Position numbers and translations under genes: made by a program
Notes under the pieces: generated by a model
Told to the model about the DNA's origin: nothing
Databases searched by the model: none
Seen by the model: only the letters and a program-made list of their open reading frames with translations
Shown here: positions 1-5,229 of the stretch, piece after piece
Position numbering within the stretch: the stretch's first letter is position 1
How the letters are laid out: each line of letters starts with the position of its first letter
Origin: Nitrososphaerales archaeon
GTDB taxonomy: Archaea; Thermoproteota; Nitrososphaeria; Nitrososphaerales; UBA183
Direction of reading: 5' to 3'
Assembly (NCBI GenBank): GCA_030042335.1
Contig: JASHZW010000028.1
Coordinates: forward strand, 1 to 5,229
Length of the DNA stretch: 5,229 bases

Positions 1-338
1 CCCGACAGGAACTTCTCAAGCCCGGGAGAGTAGAGGATGTTGTAGTAGGTCATTATCGCGATCGGGACGCTGTGCTTCTTCTTCACTCGGGAGACCACCC
101 GCAGGACATCTGCGGGCCTGGTCCCGGCGGAAAGCGACCTCACTGCGGCCTCCTGGATGGACTTCCCGTCGGCTATCGGGTCTGAGAAGGGTATGCCAAC
201 CTCTACGATGTCTGCTCCGCCGGCTACCAGCGCTTCGATGACCTTTTCCGACGTCTCCAGATCAGGGTCGCCGCCCATCACGTAAGTGATGAGGGCGCCT
301 TCGCCTCGCGACCTGAAGGCGGCACGGATGGGACTCAG
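1..338 (-). CDS. trpA: Tryptophan synthase alpha chain, N-terminal part (partial), apparent CTG start
   Basis: TrpA cleaves indole-3-glycerol phosphate to indole and glyceraldehyde 3-phosphate and passes the indole to TrpB. About 112 codons are visible of a usual 250-270; the rest lies beyond base 1. The translated frame reads [40 protein letters not shown] and [14 protein letters not shown]. It carries the catalytic pair Glu46 and Asp57, at the same 11-residue spacing as Glu49/Asp60 in E. coli. The frame has a stop at 344-342 and no ATG, GTG or TTG before codon 20 (GTG, 281-279) and codon 21 (ATG, 278-276). Starting there would delete the N-terminal helix and first strand. CTG at 338-336 fits best: it overlaps the trpB stop as CTGA, lies nine bases after GGGAGGG, and places Ile4 and Phe8 as in the common MSRIxxxF N-terminus. 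A sequencing error of ATG to CTG is the main alternative. Confidence 0.93.
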   Translation of the reverse strand, partial: MSPIRAAFRSRGEGALITYVMGGDPDLETSEKVIEALVAGGADIVEVGIPFSDPIADGKSIQEAAVRSLSAGTRPADVLRVVSRVKKKHSVPIAIMTYYNILYSPGLEKFLS

Positions 339-1522
339 ATTTCAATTCCCTCCCGCTTGGCGATTATCTGGACGTCCTTGTCGCCCCTCCCGGACAGCGT
401 GACGACTATGCTCTCATCCCTGTTCATCTTGGGCGCGAGTTTGGCTGCGTACGCAAGCGCGTGCGACGACTCGAGCGCGGGTATGATACCCTCCCTCTCT
501 GAGAGGAGGTGGAAGGCCCTCACGGCTTCTTCGTCTGAAGCCGACACGTAGGTCGCCCTCTTGCTGTCCTTCAGGAAGGAATGCTCGGGGCCCACACCGG
601 GGTAGTCAAGGCCGGCCGAGACGCTTTCGGTGTTCGCGATCTGCCCGTCCTCGTCCTGCAGCAGATAGGTCAGCATCCCGTGGAGGACGCCCTCCCTGCC
701 TTCGACCAGCGTCGCTGCGCTCCTTCCTTTGCCGGTACCACCCGCCTCGACGCCGAAGAGCCTTACCTCCTCGTCGTCGGCGAAGGGATGGAAAGAACCC
801 ATCGCGTTGCTGCCTCCCCCCACGCATGCGACGACTGCGTCGGGGAGTCGACCTTCCTTCTTCCTCATCTGCTGCTTGATCTCGTTCCCGATGACGCTCT
901 GGAAGTCCCTTACCAAGACAGGGTACGGGTGAGGCCCGACGACCGAACCGATGATGTAGTAGGTGTCCTCGAGGTTCGTCACCCAGTCCCTGAGCGCTTC
1001 ATTGATGGCGTCCTTGAGCGTGCGCGAACCCGTATTCACACTGTGGACCTCCGCGCCGAGCAGCTTCATCCTGAAGACATTGAGCTTCTGTCTCTCGATG
1101 TCCTCCGAGCCCATATAGACCTCCGCCTTCAGGCCCAGTACGGCGCACGCCATCGCCGTGGCCACCCCGTGCTGGCCGGCGCCTGTCTCGGCGATGACCC
1201 TCGGCTTGCCCATCCTTTTCGCGAGCAGTCCCTGCCCCAGGGTGTTGTTGATCTTGTGCGCGCCGCTATGGAGCAGGTCTTCCCTCTTGAGGAATATTCT
1301 GGCCCCGCCGACGCTCTTGGTGAGGTTCGAGGCGAAGTAGAGCGGCGTGGGACGGCCCGCGTAGTCCGTGAGCAGAGCGCGCAGCTCCCTCTTGAAGGAA
1401 GGGTCCCTGCGGAGGGAGAGGTATGCCTTCTCCAGTTCCTGCACCGCCGGGACCAGGGTCTCCGGGATGAACTGTCCACCGTAGCGCCCGAACCGACCAT
1501 GCATAGGGTAGTCTTCGCCCAC
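335..1522 (-). CDS. trpB: Tryptophan synthase beta chain (TrpB1 type)
   Basis: The PLP-dependent beta subunit condenses serine with indole channelled from TrpA to give tryptophan. The 395-residue product has normal TrpB1 length and sits beside trpA, as expected for the alpha2beta2 form. Motifs in order are [15 protein letters not shown] (9-23), GRPTPLY (56-62), [15 protein letters not shown] with PLP-binding Lys90, ETGAGQHG with catalytic Glu112, [19 protein letters not shown], the PLP-phosphate loop [21 protein letters not shown] and the terminal SGRGDKDV. The start is taken as GTG at 1522, which shares one base with the trpF stop (TAGTG) and has AAGGTGG ten bases upstream. An ATG at 1504 (residue 7, [10 protein letters not shown]) would also give a family-like N-terminus and is the main alternative. 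Its stop overlaps the proposed trpA start as CTGA. Only one tryptophan residue is present. Confidence 0.97.
   Translation of the reverse strand: MGEDYPMHGRFGRYGGQFIPETLVPAVQELEKAYLSLRRDPSFKRELRALLTDYAGRPTPLYFASNLTKSVGGARIFLKREDLLHSGAHKINNTLGQGLLAKRMGKPRVIAETGAGQHGVATAMACAVLGLKAEVYMGSEDIERQKLNVFRMKLLGAEVHSVNTGSRTLKDAINEALRDWVTNLEDTYYIIGSVVGPHPYPVLVRDFQSVIGNEIKQQMRKKEGRLPDAVVACVGGGSNAMGSFHPFADDEEVRLFGVEAGGTGKGRSAATLVEGREGVLHGMLTYLLQDEDGQIANTESVSAGLDYPGVGPEHSFLKDSKRATYVSASDEEAVRAFHLLSEREGIIPALESSHALAYAAKLAPKMNRDESIVVTLSGRGDKDVQIIAKREGIEI
348..354 (-). promoter_or_regulatory. Shine-Dalgarno site for trpA (supports CTG start)
   Basis: On the minus strand these bases read GGGAGGG, the strongest purine-rich ribosome-binding match among the junctions I compared. 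It lies within the last codons of trpB, nine bases before the CTG at 338-336. No conventional start codon in the trpA frame lies at a usable distance, so this site is part of the case for initiation at CTG. It is too far (66 bases) from the first GTG at 281-279 to serve that codon. Confidence 0.7.
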
Positions 1523-2157
1523 TACCAGTCTGCCACCTTCGCTTTCTTGATGAATTCCATGACCTTTCCCGGGTCCTTGAGTCCGGGGACGCTCTCCACA
1601 CCGGAGGAGACGTCGACGGCGAACGGCTTGACCATCTTCACTGCTGCTTCGATGTTGTTCGGGTTGAGGCCGCCGGAGAGGATGAGGCGCGTCGGGATTA
1701 TCGCATGTTTCAGCTTCTTGCAGACTGTCCAGTTCGCGGTCACTCCGGTCCCGCCCATCTGTCCCTCGACGAAGGCGTCCGTCAGCAAGGCGTCGAACCC
1801 TTTGATGGCGGCCTTGGCACCTTCCATGTCGTCGCCCTGGACCGCGTAGGCCCTGACGAGCCTCGCTCCCGTGAGCTTGCGTAGCTCCTCTGGGTCGGGG
1901 ACCTCGCCGTAGAGCTGAAGGGCGTCGAACCTGCCTCCACCTAGCCCCGGGTTGGCTCTGACAGTCTCGTCAGTGGTGACGAGGACGGCATCGACGAAGG
2001 GAGGGACTTTCTTCGAGAGCTCCGCCGCCTTTTCGATCGTGATGTTGCGGGGAGAAGTGGGAAAGCCGACGATGAAACCGAGCGCGTCTGCGCCCGAAAG
2101 TATCGCAAAGTTGACGTCGATCTCCCGTGTCATGCCACATATCTTCACTCTCAGCAT
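1522..2157 (-). CDS. trpF: Phosphoribosylanthranilate isomerase
   Basis: TrpF carries out the Amadori rearrangement of phosphoribosylanthranilate to the substrate of TrpC. The 211-residue (beta/alpha)8 protein is of usual length. It begins [12 protein letters not shown], with the catalytic base Cys7, followed by [13 protein letters not shown] with Arg37, the catalytic acid Asp127 in [24 protein letters not shown] and VDVSSGVES, the last two forming the phosphate cup. Two positions differ from the consensus as I know it: LQLYGE replaces the common LQLHGE (Tyr83), and GGTGVT replaces GGTGKT (Val139). Both catalytic residues are intact, so the enzyme is expected to be active. The ATG at 2157 follows the trpC stop by three bases, with GGGTG eight bases upstream. 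The last residue is tryptophan, encoded immediately before the TAG stop, whose final G is also the first base of the trpB GTG start. Confidence 0.96.
   Translation of the reverse strand: MLRVKICGMTREIDVNFAILSGADALGFIVGFPTSPRNITIEKAAELSKKVPPFVDAVLVTTDETVRANPGLGGGRFDALQLYGEVPDPEELRKLTGARLVRAYAVQGDDMEGAKAAIKGFDALLTDAFVEGQMGGTGVTANWTVCKKLKHAIIPTRLILSGGLNPNNIEAAVKMVKPFAVDVSSGVESVPGLKDPGKVMEFIKKAKVADW
1533..1539 (-). promoter_or_regulatory. Shine-Dalgarno-like site for trpB (supports GTG start)
   Basis: The minus strand reads AAGGTGG here, ten bases before the GTG at 1522-1520 and within the last codons of trpF. The alternative ATG at 1504-1502 has no comparable site within the usual distance. This favours the GTG, which also shares a base with the trpF stop. 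The match is moderate rather than strong. Confidence 0.5.
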
Positions 2158-2160
2158 CTT

Positions 2161-2943
2161 CTACGCACCCGCTAGCTCGCGGACAGCCTCCTCGATATCC
2201 TTTGACCTCATCAGGCTCGACCCGACAAGAAAACCGTCGGCCCCGAGTGACCTCAACTCGACGAGCTCACTGCGCTTGGACAGGCCACTTTCCGAGATGA
2301 CTGTCTTGGAGGCCTTACCCGTCAGAAGCAGCCTTCTCGACGTGTCTAGGGAGACCGCTAGGGTTTCCAGATTCCTGTTGTTGATCCCGACGACGTCGGC
2401 CGAGCTCGCCAGGGCCAGCAAGTACTCCTCCTGCGTGTGCGATTCCAGCAACACCTCGAGGCCCTTGGAGTGAGCGAGACCGATCATCGCCTCCAGGGGC
2501 AGGTCGGCAAGTCCGGCCCTGAAGATGCTCGCCATGAGCAGGATGGCATCGGCTCCGATCCTGTTCGCCGCCTCAATCTGGACGGGAGCGACGACGATGT
2601 CCTTCATGAGGACGGGCAGGGAGATGGCCCTCTTCACGCTGGGAAGGTACTCTATACGTCCCTCGAAGTGCTTCGGCTCGGTGAGGACGGAGATGCCCGC
2701 CGCACCACCGCTCTCGTAACTCGAGGCAATCCCGACGACGTTCTCCGCCGCACGGAGAGACCCCTCCGCCGGCGACCTGAACTTCACCTCCGCGATTATC
2801 GGGATGCGGGGACCGGGACGTATGGCAGAGCGCAGGCTCCTTCTGGGGAGTTTGACCTCTTCGACGCGATAGTAGCCCTCGGAGATGGTCTTCCTCGCTG
2901 ACTCGACGAGGGTGTAGATGAAGGACCTATTGGGCCGCTGCAT
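2161..2943 (-). CDS. trpC: Indole-3-glycerol phosphate synthase
   Basis: TrpC closes the ring of carboxyphenylamino-deoxyribulose phosphate, with loss of CO2 and water, to give indole-3-glycerol phosphate. The 260-residue protein is a single (beta/alpha)8 barrel with a short N-terminal helical extension. It is not fused to TrpF, unlike the E. coli bifunctional enzyme. Residues matching the known active site are all present: Glu52 and Lys54 in IIAEVKFRSP, Lys114 in LMKDIVV, Glu167 in VLLES, Asn188 in GINNRNLETL, and Glu218-Ser219 in ISESGLS. The phosphate-binding end is DGFLVGSSLMRS. Their spacing and wording recall the Sulfolobus enzyme, one reason to suspect an archaeal host. The ATG at 2943 sits inside the end of trpD (17-base overlap), ten bases after GGAGAGG. 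Only AAG separates its TAG stop from the trpF ATG. The protein contains no tryptophan. Confidence 0.97.
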   Translation of the reverse strand: MQRPNRSFIYTLVESARKTISEGYYRVEEVKLPRRSLRSAIRPGPRIPIIAEVKFRSPAEGSLRAAENVVGIASSYESGGAAGISVLTEPKHFEGRIEYLPSVKRAISLPVLMKDIVVAPVQIEAANRIGADAILLMASIFRAGLADLPLEAMIGLAHSKGLEVLLESHTQEEYLLALASSADVVGINNRNLETLAVSLDTSRRLLLTGKASKTVISESGLSKRSELVELRSLGADGFLVGSSLMRSKDIEEAVRELAGA

Positions 2944-3982
2944 GACTCTCCAGCCTCTCCATGTTTCCGCCGCTCATCCGGACCAGCCCCTCGAGCTTCT
3001 TGAGGGCGGCTCCGCTGTCGATCGATTCGCTGGCCAAGGGGACGGCCTCCTGGAACGTGCTGGCGAGACCTCCGACGACTATGGCAGCGGCCGCATTTAC
3101 GAGGACCGTATTCACCCCCCAGTCGGATCCGCTGGTACCGTCGAGAATGGCAAGTGCCACGCCGGCGGCTTCCTGGGGGGAGGATATGTGGATGGCAGGC
3201 GTCTCCGGCATCTCCACACCGAAGTCCTTCGGTCCATAATCGTGTAACGATACCCTGCCGTTACGGAGCCAGGAGACCGTCGTTCGGCCTGTGACAGAGA
3301 TCTCGTCCATCCCCTCGAGCGCGTGAACGACCATCGCCTCCCTGGTGCCGAGCTTCTGCAGGGCCTGGGCTATCTTTGGCGGAAGCGAGGATGAGTAGAC
3401 CCCGAGGACCTGGTGGGAGGCTCCGGCAGGATTCATCAGCGGGCCCATCAGGTTGAAGATCGTCCGGATGCCGAGCTCTTTCCTGACCGGGATGACCTGC
3501 TTCATGGCGGGATGAAACGCCGGCGCGAACATGAACCCTATCCCTATCTGGTCGATGGAATCCTGGACCCTGGAGGGGTCCATCGCCAAGTTGAAGCCCA
3601 GCGTCTCGAGGAGGTCTGCGCTTCCGCTCTTCCCGGTCACCGACCTGTTGCCGTGCTTGGCGACACGCACACCCGCTCCTGCCGCGACTATGGCGGAGAC
3701 CGTACTGACGTTGAACGTCCCGGCACCATCACCGCCGGTCCCGCAGGTGTCAACGAGTCTTCCGGTGGAGCGGGGGTGGATTTTGAGCCCGTGCTGCCGA
3801 AAGGTAAGAGTGAACGCAGCCAGCTCGTCGGCAGTCTCCCCCTTGCCTCTGAGGGCCACGAGGAACCCGGCGATCTGCGCATGGGTCGCGGTACCCGCGA
3901 TTATCTCCTCAAGGGATGTCTCGACTTCGTTTGCCGTCAGTTCGTGCCCTTCGACGAGCCGGGCAATCGCCTGCTGTATCAC
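2927..3982 (-). CDS. trpD: Anthranilate phosphoribosyltransferase
   Basis: TrpD transfers the phosphoribosyl group of PRPP to anthranilate, the second step of the pathway. The protein is 351 residues, normal for the single-function enzyme. It has an N-terminal helical domain (about 1-70, with the AQIAGFLVALRGKGET segment), the PRPP loop CGTGGDG (80-86) followed by FNVST, KHGNR (109-113), GKSGSADLLE (117-126), the anthranilate-binding Arg of PVRKELGIRT (Arg167), and the metal-binding Asp-Glu pair in GMDEIS (226-227). The start is GTG at 3982: it overlaps the trpG stop as GTGA, lies nine bases after GAGGG, and gives the expected N-terminus. The same frame stays open to 4579 through trpG, but those roughly 199 codons are an out-of-frame reading of trpG and should not be joined to trpD. 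The 3' end overlaps trpC by 17 bases. Confidence 0.97.
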   Translation of the reverse strand: MIQQAIARLVEGHELTANEVETSLEEIIAGTATHAQIAGFLVALRGKGETADELAAFTLTFRQHGLKIHPRSTGRLVDTCGTGGDGAGTFNVSTVSAIVAAGAGVRVAKHGNRSVTGKSGSADLLETLGFNLAMDPSRVQDSIDQIGIGFMFAPAFHPAMKQVIPVRKELGIRTIFNLMGPLMNPAGASHQVLGVYSSSLPPKIAQALQKLGTREAMVVHALEGMDEISVTGRTTVSWLRNGRVSLHDYGPKDFGVEMPETPAIHISSPQEAAGVALAILDGTSGSDWGVNTVLVNAAAAIVVGGLASTFQEAVPLASESIDSGAALKKLEGLVRMSGGNMERLESHAAAQ

Positions 3983-4569
3983 TGCTTGATGCCCTCGTCC
4001 AGGAAGTTCCTGATTATCCTCTTTCCGTCCTGGGTGATTATCGATTCTGGGTGGAACTGCACACCCTCTATGGGATACTCCAGGTGGCGCACGCCCATTA
4101 TTTCGGCGTCGTCCATCGAAAGGGCGGTGACCTTCAGGCAGTCCGGGACGCTGTTCTTCTCTATCACGAGCGAGTGGTACCGCGTGGCCTCGAAGGGAAC
4201 CGGTATACCTCGGAGCACGCCCCTGCCGTCGTGTACCATCCTGCTCGTCTTGCCGTGCATCAACTTGGAAGCGCGCACGATCTTGCCCCCGAATGCCGCG
4301 CCGATACCCTGATGGCCTAGGCAGACGCCAAGCGTGGGAATGTCCCTGCTCATCGTCTTCAGGATTCCCTGGCAGACACCGAAGTAGTGCTCGTCCTCGG
4401 GGTTGCCGGGGCCCGGCGAGATGATGATGCGGTCTGGTTTCGTGGCCGCGGCCTGTTTGAGCGCTATCTTGTCGTTCCTGTAGACCTCGGGCGTACCGCC
4501 TAGCTCGCCGACGTACTGGGCGAGGTTGTAGACGAAGGAGTCGTAATTGTCGATGATTAGGACTTTCAT
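3979..4569 (-). CDS. trpG: Anthranilate synthase component II, glutamine amidotransferase
   Basis: TrpG hydrolyses glutamine and passes ammonia to TrpE for anthranilate synthesis. The 196-residue protein is a stand-alone class I (triad) amidotransferase of normal length, not fused to TrpD or TrpE. It opens [18 protein letters not shown], a hallmark of TrpG/PabA. It then shows the oxyanion region SPGPGNPED (about 51-59), the nucleophile elbow GVCLGHQ with Cys83, the HGKTSR segment (105-110), RYHSL (130-134), and GVQFHPES with His173 and Glu175 completing the triad. The open frame extends 22 codons upstream to base 4635, but that stretch lies inside trpE and does not match the family. The ATG at 4569 gives the canonical N-terminus, overlaps the trpE stop as ATGA, and has GGTGG six bases upstream. 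The protein has no tryptophan. It could also serve PabB in folate synthesis if no separate pabA exists; this cannot be seen here. Confidence 0.98.
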   Translation of the reverse strand: MKVLIIDNYDSFVYNLAQYVGELGGTPEVYRNDKIALKQAAATKPDRIIISPGPGNPEDEHYFGVCQGILKTMSRDIPTLGVCLGHQGIGAAFGGKIVRASKLMHGKTSRMVHDGRGVLRGIPVPFEATRYHSLVIEKNSVPDCLKVTALSMDDAEIMGVRHLEYPIEGVQFHPESIITQDGKRIIRNFLDEGIKQ

Positions 4570-5229
4570 TTCCTGCCACCCGCCGCCTCTACCGCTCGGA
4601 AGAGTCCCGCTGCCTTGTTCTCGGTCTCCTGCCATTCCTTCTCGGGGACGGAGTCGGCGACCACACCGCCTCCGGCTTGGATGCTGCAGTGTTTTCCGTT
4701 GGCGACCAAGGTGCGGATTGTTATGGCAAAGTCGGCATTCCCGTTGAAGGAGAAGTAGCCGAGCGCGCCACCGTAGGGACCCCTGCGGGTCGGCTCGAGT
4801 TCCTCGATTATCTCCATGGCTCTGGGCTTCGGCGCGCCGGACAGCGTCCCGGCGGGAAATATGGCACGCATTGCGTCGAATGAGTCGAACTCGTCCCTCA
4901 GCTCCCCCGTGACCCTCGATACGATGTGCTGGACGTGGCTGTACTGCTGCACGGTGAAGAGCTCCGGGACCTTTACGGTTCCATATTTGGAGACTTTACC
5001 TATGTCGTTCCGGCCGAGGTCTACGAGCATGACGTGCTCCGCGCGCTCCTTGGGGTCGGCGAGGAGCTCCTTTGTGATGCGGTCGTTCTCCTCTTTGTCT
5101 GTGACTCGCGGTGCTGTTCCTGCTATGGGAAACGTCTCGACCTGCCGGTCCTCGACCCTAAGAAGCATCTCAGGGCTCGACCCCACAATCCGGCGCTCAC
5201 CGAACTTCATGAAGTACATGTAGGGGGAG
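4566..5229 (-). CDS. trpE: Anthranilate synthase component I, C-terminal part (partial)
   Basis: Component I converts chorismate to anthranilate using ammonia supplied by TrpG; it is the committed, normally tryptophan-inhibited step and acts in the cytoplasm. The 5' part lies beyond base 5229: about 220 C-terminal residues are visible of a protein usually 430-520 long, beginning in a Ser-Pro-Tyr motif. The chorismate-binding domain shows, in order, [35 protein letters not shown] (with the likely catalytic His), [33 protein letters not shown] and EWQETENKA. These favour TrpE; the paralogue PabB shares most motifs, but the flanking trp genes decide it. The usual GTRPRG motif reads GTAPRV here. 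The N-terminal region carrying the tryptophan feedback site is not visible, so feedback control cannot be judged. Its TGA stop overlaps the trpG ATG by four bases (ATGA), consistent with coupled, equimolar synthesis of the two subunits. Confidence 0.96.
   Translation of the reverse strand, partial: SPYMYFMKFGERRIVGSSPEMLLRVEDRQVETFPIAGTAPRVTDKEENDRITKELLADPKERAEHVMLVDLGRNDIGKVSKYGTVKVPELFTVQQYSHVQHIVSRVTGELRDEFDSFDAMRAIFPAGTLSGAPKPRAMEIIEELEPTRRGPYGGALGYFSFNGNADFAITIRTLVANGKHCSIQAGGGVVADSVPEKEWQETENKAAGLFRAVEAAGGRK

Noticed and set aside
581..1849. Long open frame (422 codons) on the plus strand opposite trpB and trpF
   Set aside because: It lies wholly antisense to two well-conserved genes. 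Its translation is Arg/Asp/Val-rich with no recognisable motif, and such frames arise from third-position GC bias in the real genes.
2158..2160. Intergenic terminator or internal promoter between genes
   Set aside because: The largest gap in the window is 3 bases (trpC/trpF). I saw no hairpin with a T-run at any junction, and any internal promoter would have to sit within coding sequence with no visible support.
3413..4312. Open frame (299 codons) on the plus strand opposite trpD and trpG
   Set aside because: It is antisense to conserved coding sequence, spans the trpG/trpD junction, has low-complexity translation and no family motifs.
4570..4635. 22-residue N-terminal extension of TrpG
   Set aside because: The extension lies in the trpE coding region in another frame. 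The ATG at 4569 gives the canonical [12 protein letters not shown] start and an ATGA overlap.
4566..5229. Possibility that the component I gene is pabB (aminodeoxychorismate synthase) instead of trpE
   Set aside because: Motifs are shared between the families, but the gene is translationally overlapped with trpG and heads a complete set of trp genes, so trpE is much more likely.
1..5229. Novel defence, mobile or regulatory system
   Set aside because: Every base is accounted for by seven recognisable tryptophan-biosynthesis genes; I found no repeats, integrase, transposase or unexplained coding frame.

Overview
The whole window is one block of tryptophan-biosynthesis genes on the minus strand. 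Read in the direction of transcription (from base 5229 down to base 1) the order is trpE (3' part only), trpG, trpD, trpC, trpF, trpB, trpA (5' part only). Five genes are complete (trpG, trpD, trpC, trpF, trpB) and two run off the ends. No gene-free stretch exceeds 3 bases, so there is no room for a promoter, terminator or RNA gene; the operon's control region must lie upstream of trpE, outside the window.

Region by region: 5229-4566 is the C-terminal chorismate-binding half of anthranilate synthase component I (TrpE). 4569-3979 is its glutamine amidotransferase partner (TrpG). 3982-2927 is anthranilate phosphoribosyltransferase (TrpD). 2943-2161 is indole-3-glycerol phosphate synthase (TrpC). 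2157-1522 is phosphoribosylanthranilate isomerase (TrpF). 1522-335 is tryptophan synthase beta (TrpB). 338-1 is the first part of tryptophan synthase alpha (TrpA). Together they convert chorismate to tryptophan: TrpE+TrpG make anthranilate, TrpD adds phosphoribosyl, TrpF isomerises, TrpC closes the indole ring, and TrpA/TrpB release indole and join it to serine. All are separate single-function polypeptides; none is fused.

The junctions are very tight: ATGA overlap (E/G), GTGA overlap (G/D), 17-base overlap (D/C), 3-base gap (C/F), 1-base overlap TAGTG (F/B), and CTGA overlap (B/A). This points to one polycistronic message with translational coupling. Each start has a purine-rich Shine-Dalgarno-like stretch 6-10 bases upstream.

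Organism: the DNA is GC-rich. The single-domain TrpC and TrpD look more like archaeal (Sulfolobus-type) than like typical proteobacterial enzymes as I remember them, so I lean towards a GC-rich archaeon or an archaeal metagenome contig. A bacterium cannot be excluded, since the order trpEGDCFBA is also the classic bacterial one. I see no mobile element, CRISPR array or unknown system. The most notable local feature is that trpA appears to start at CTG.
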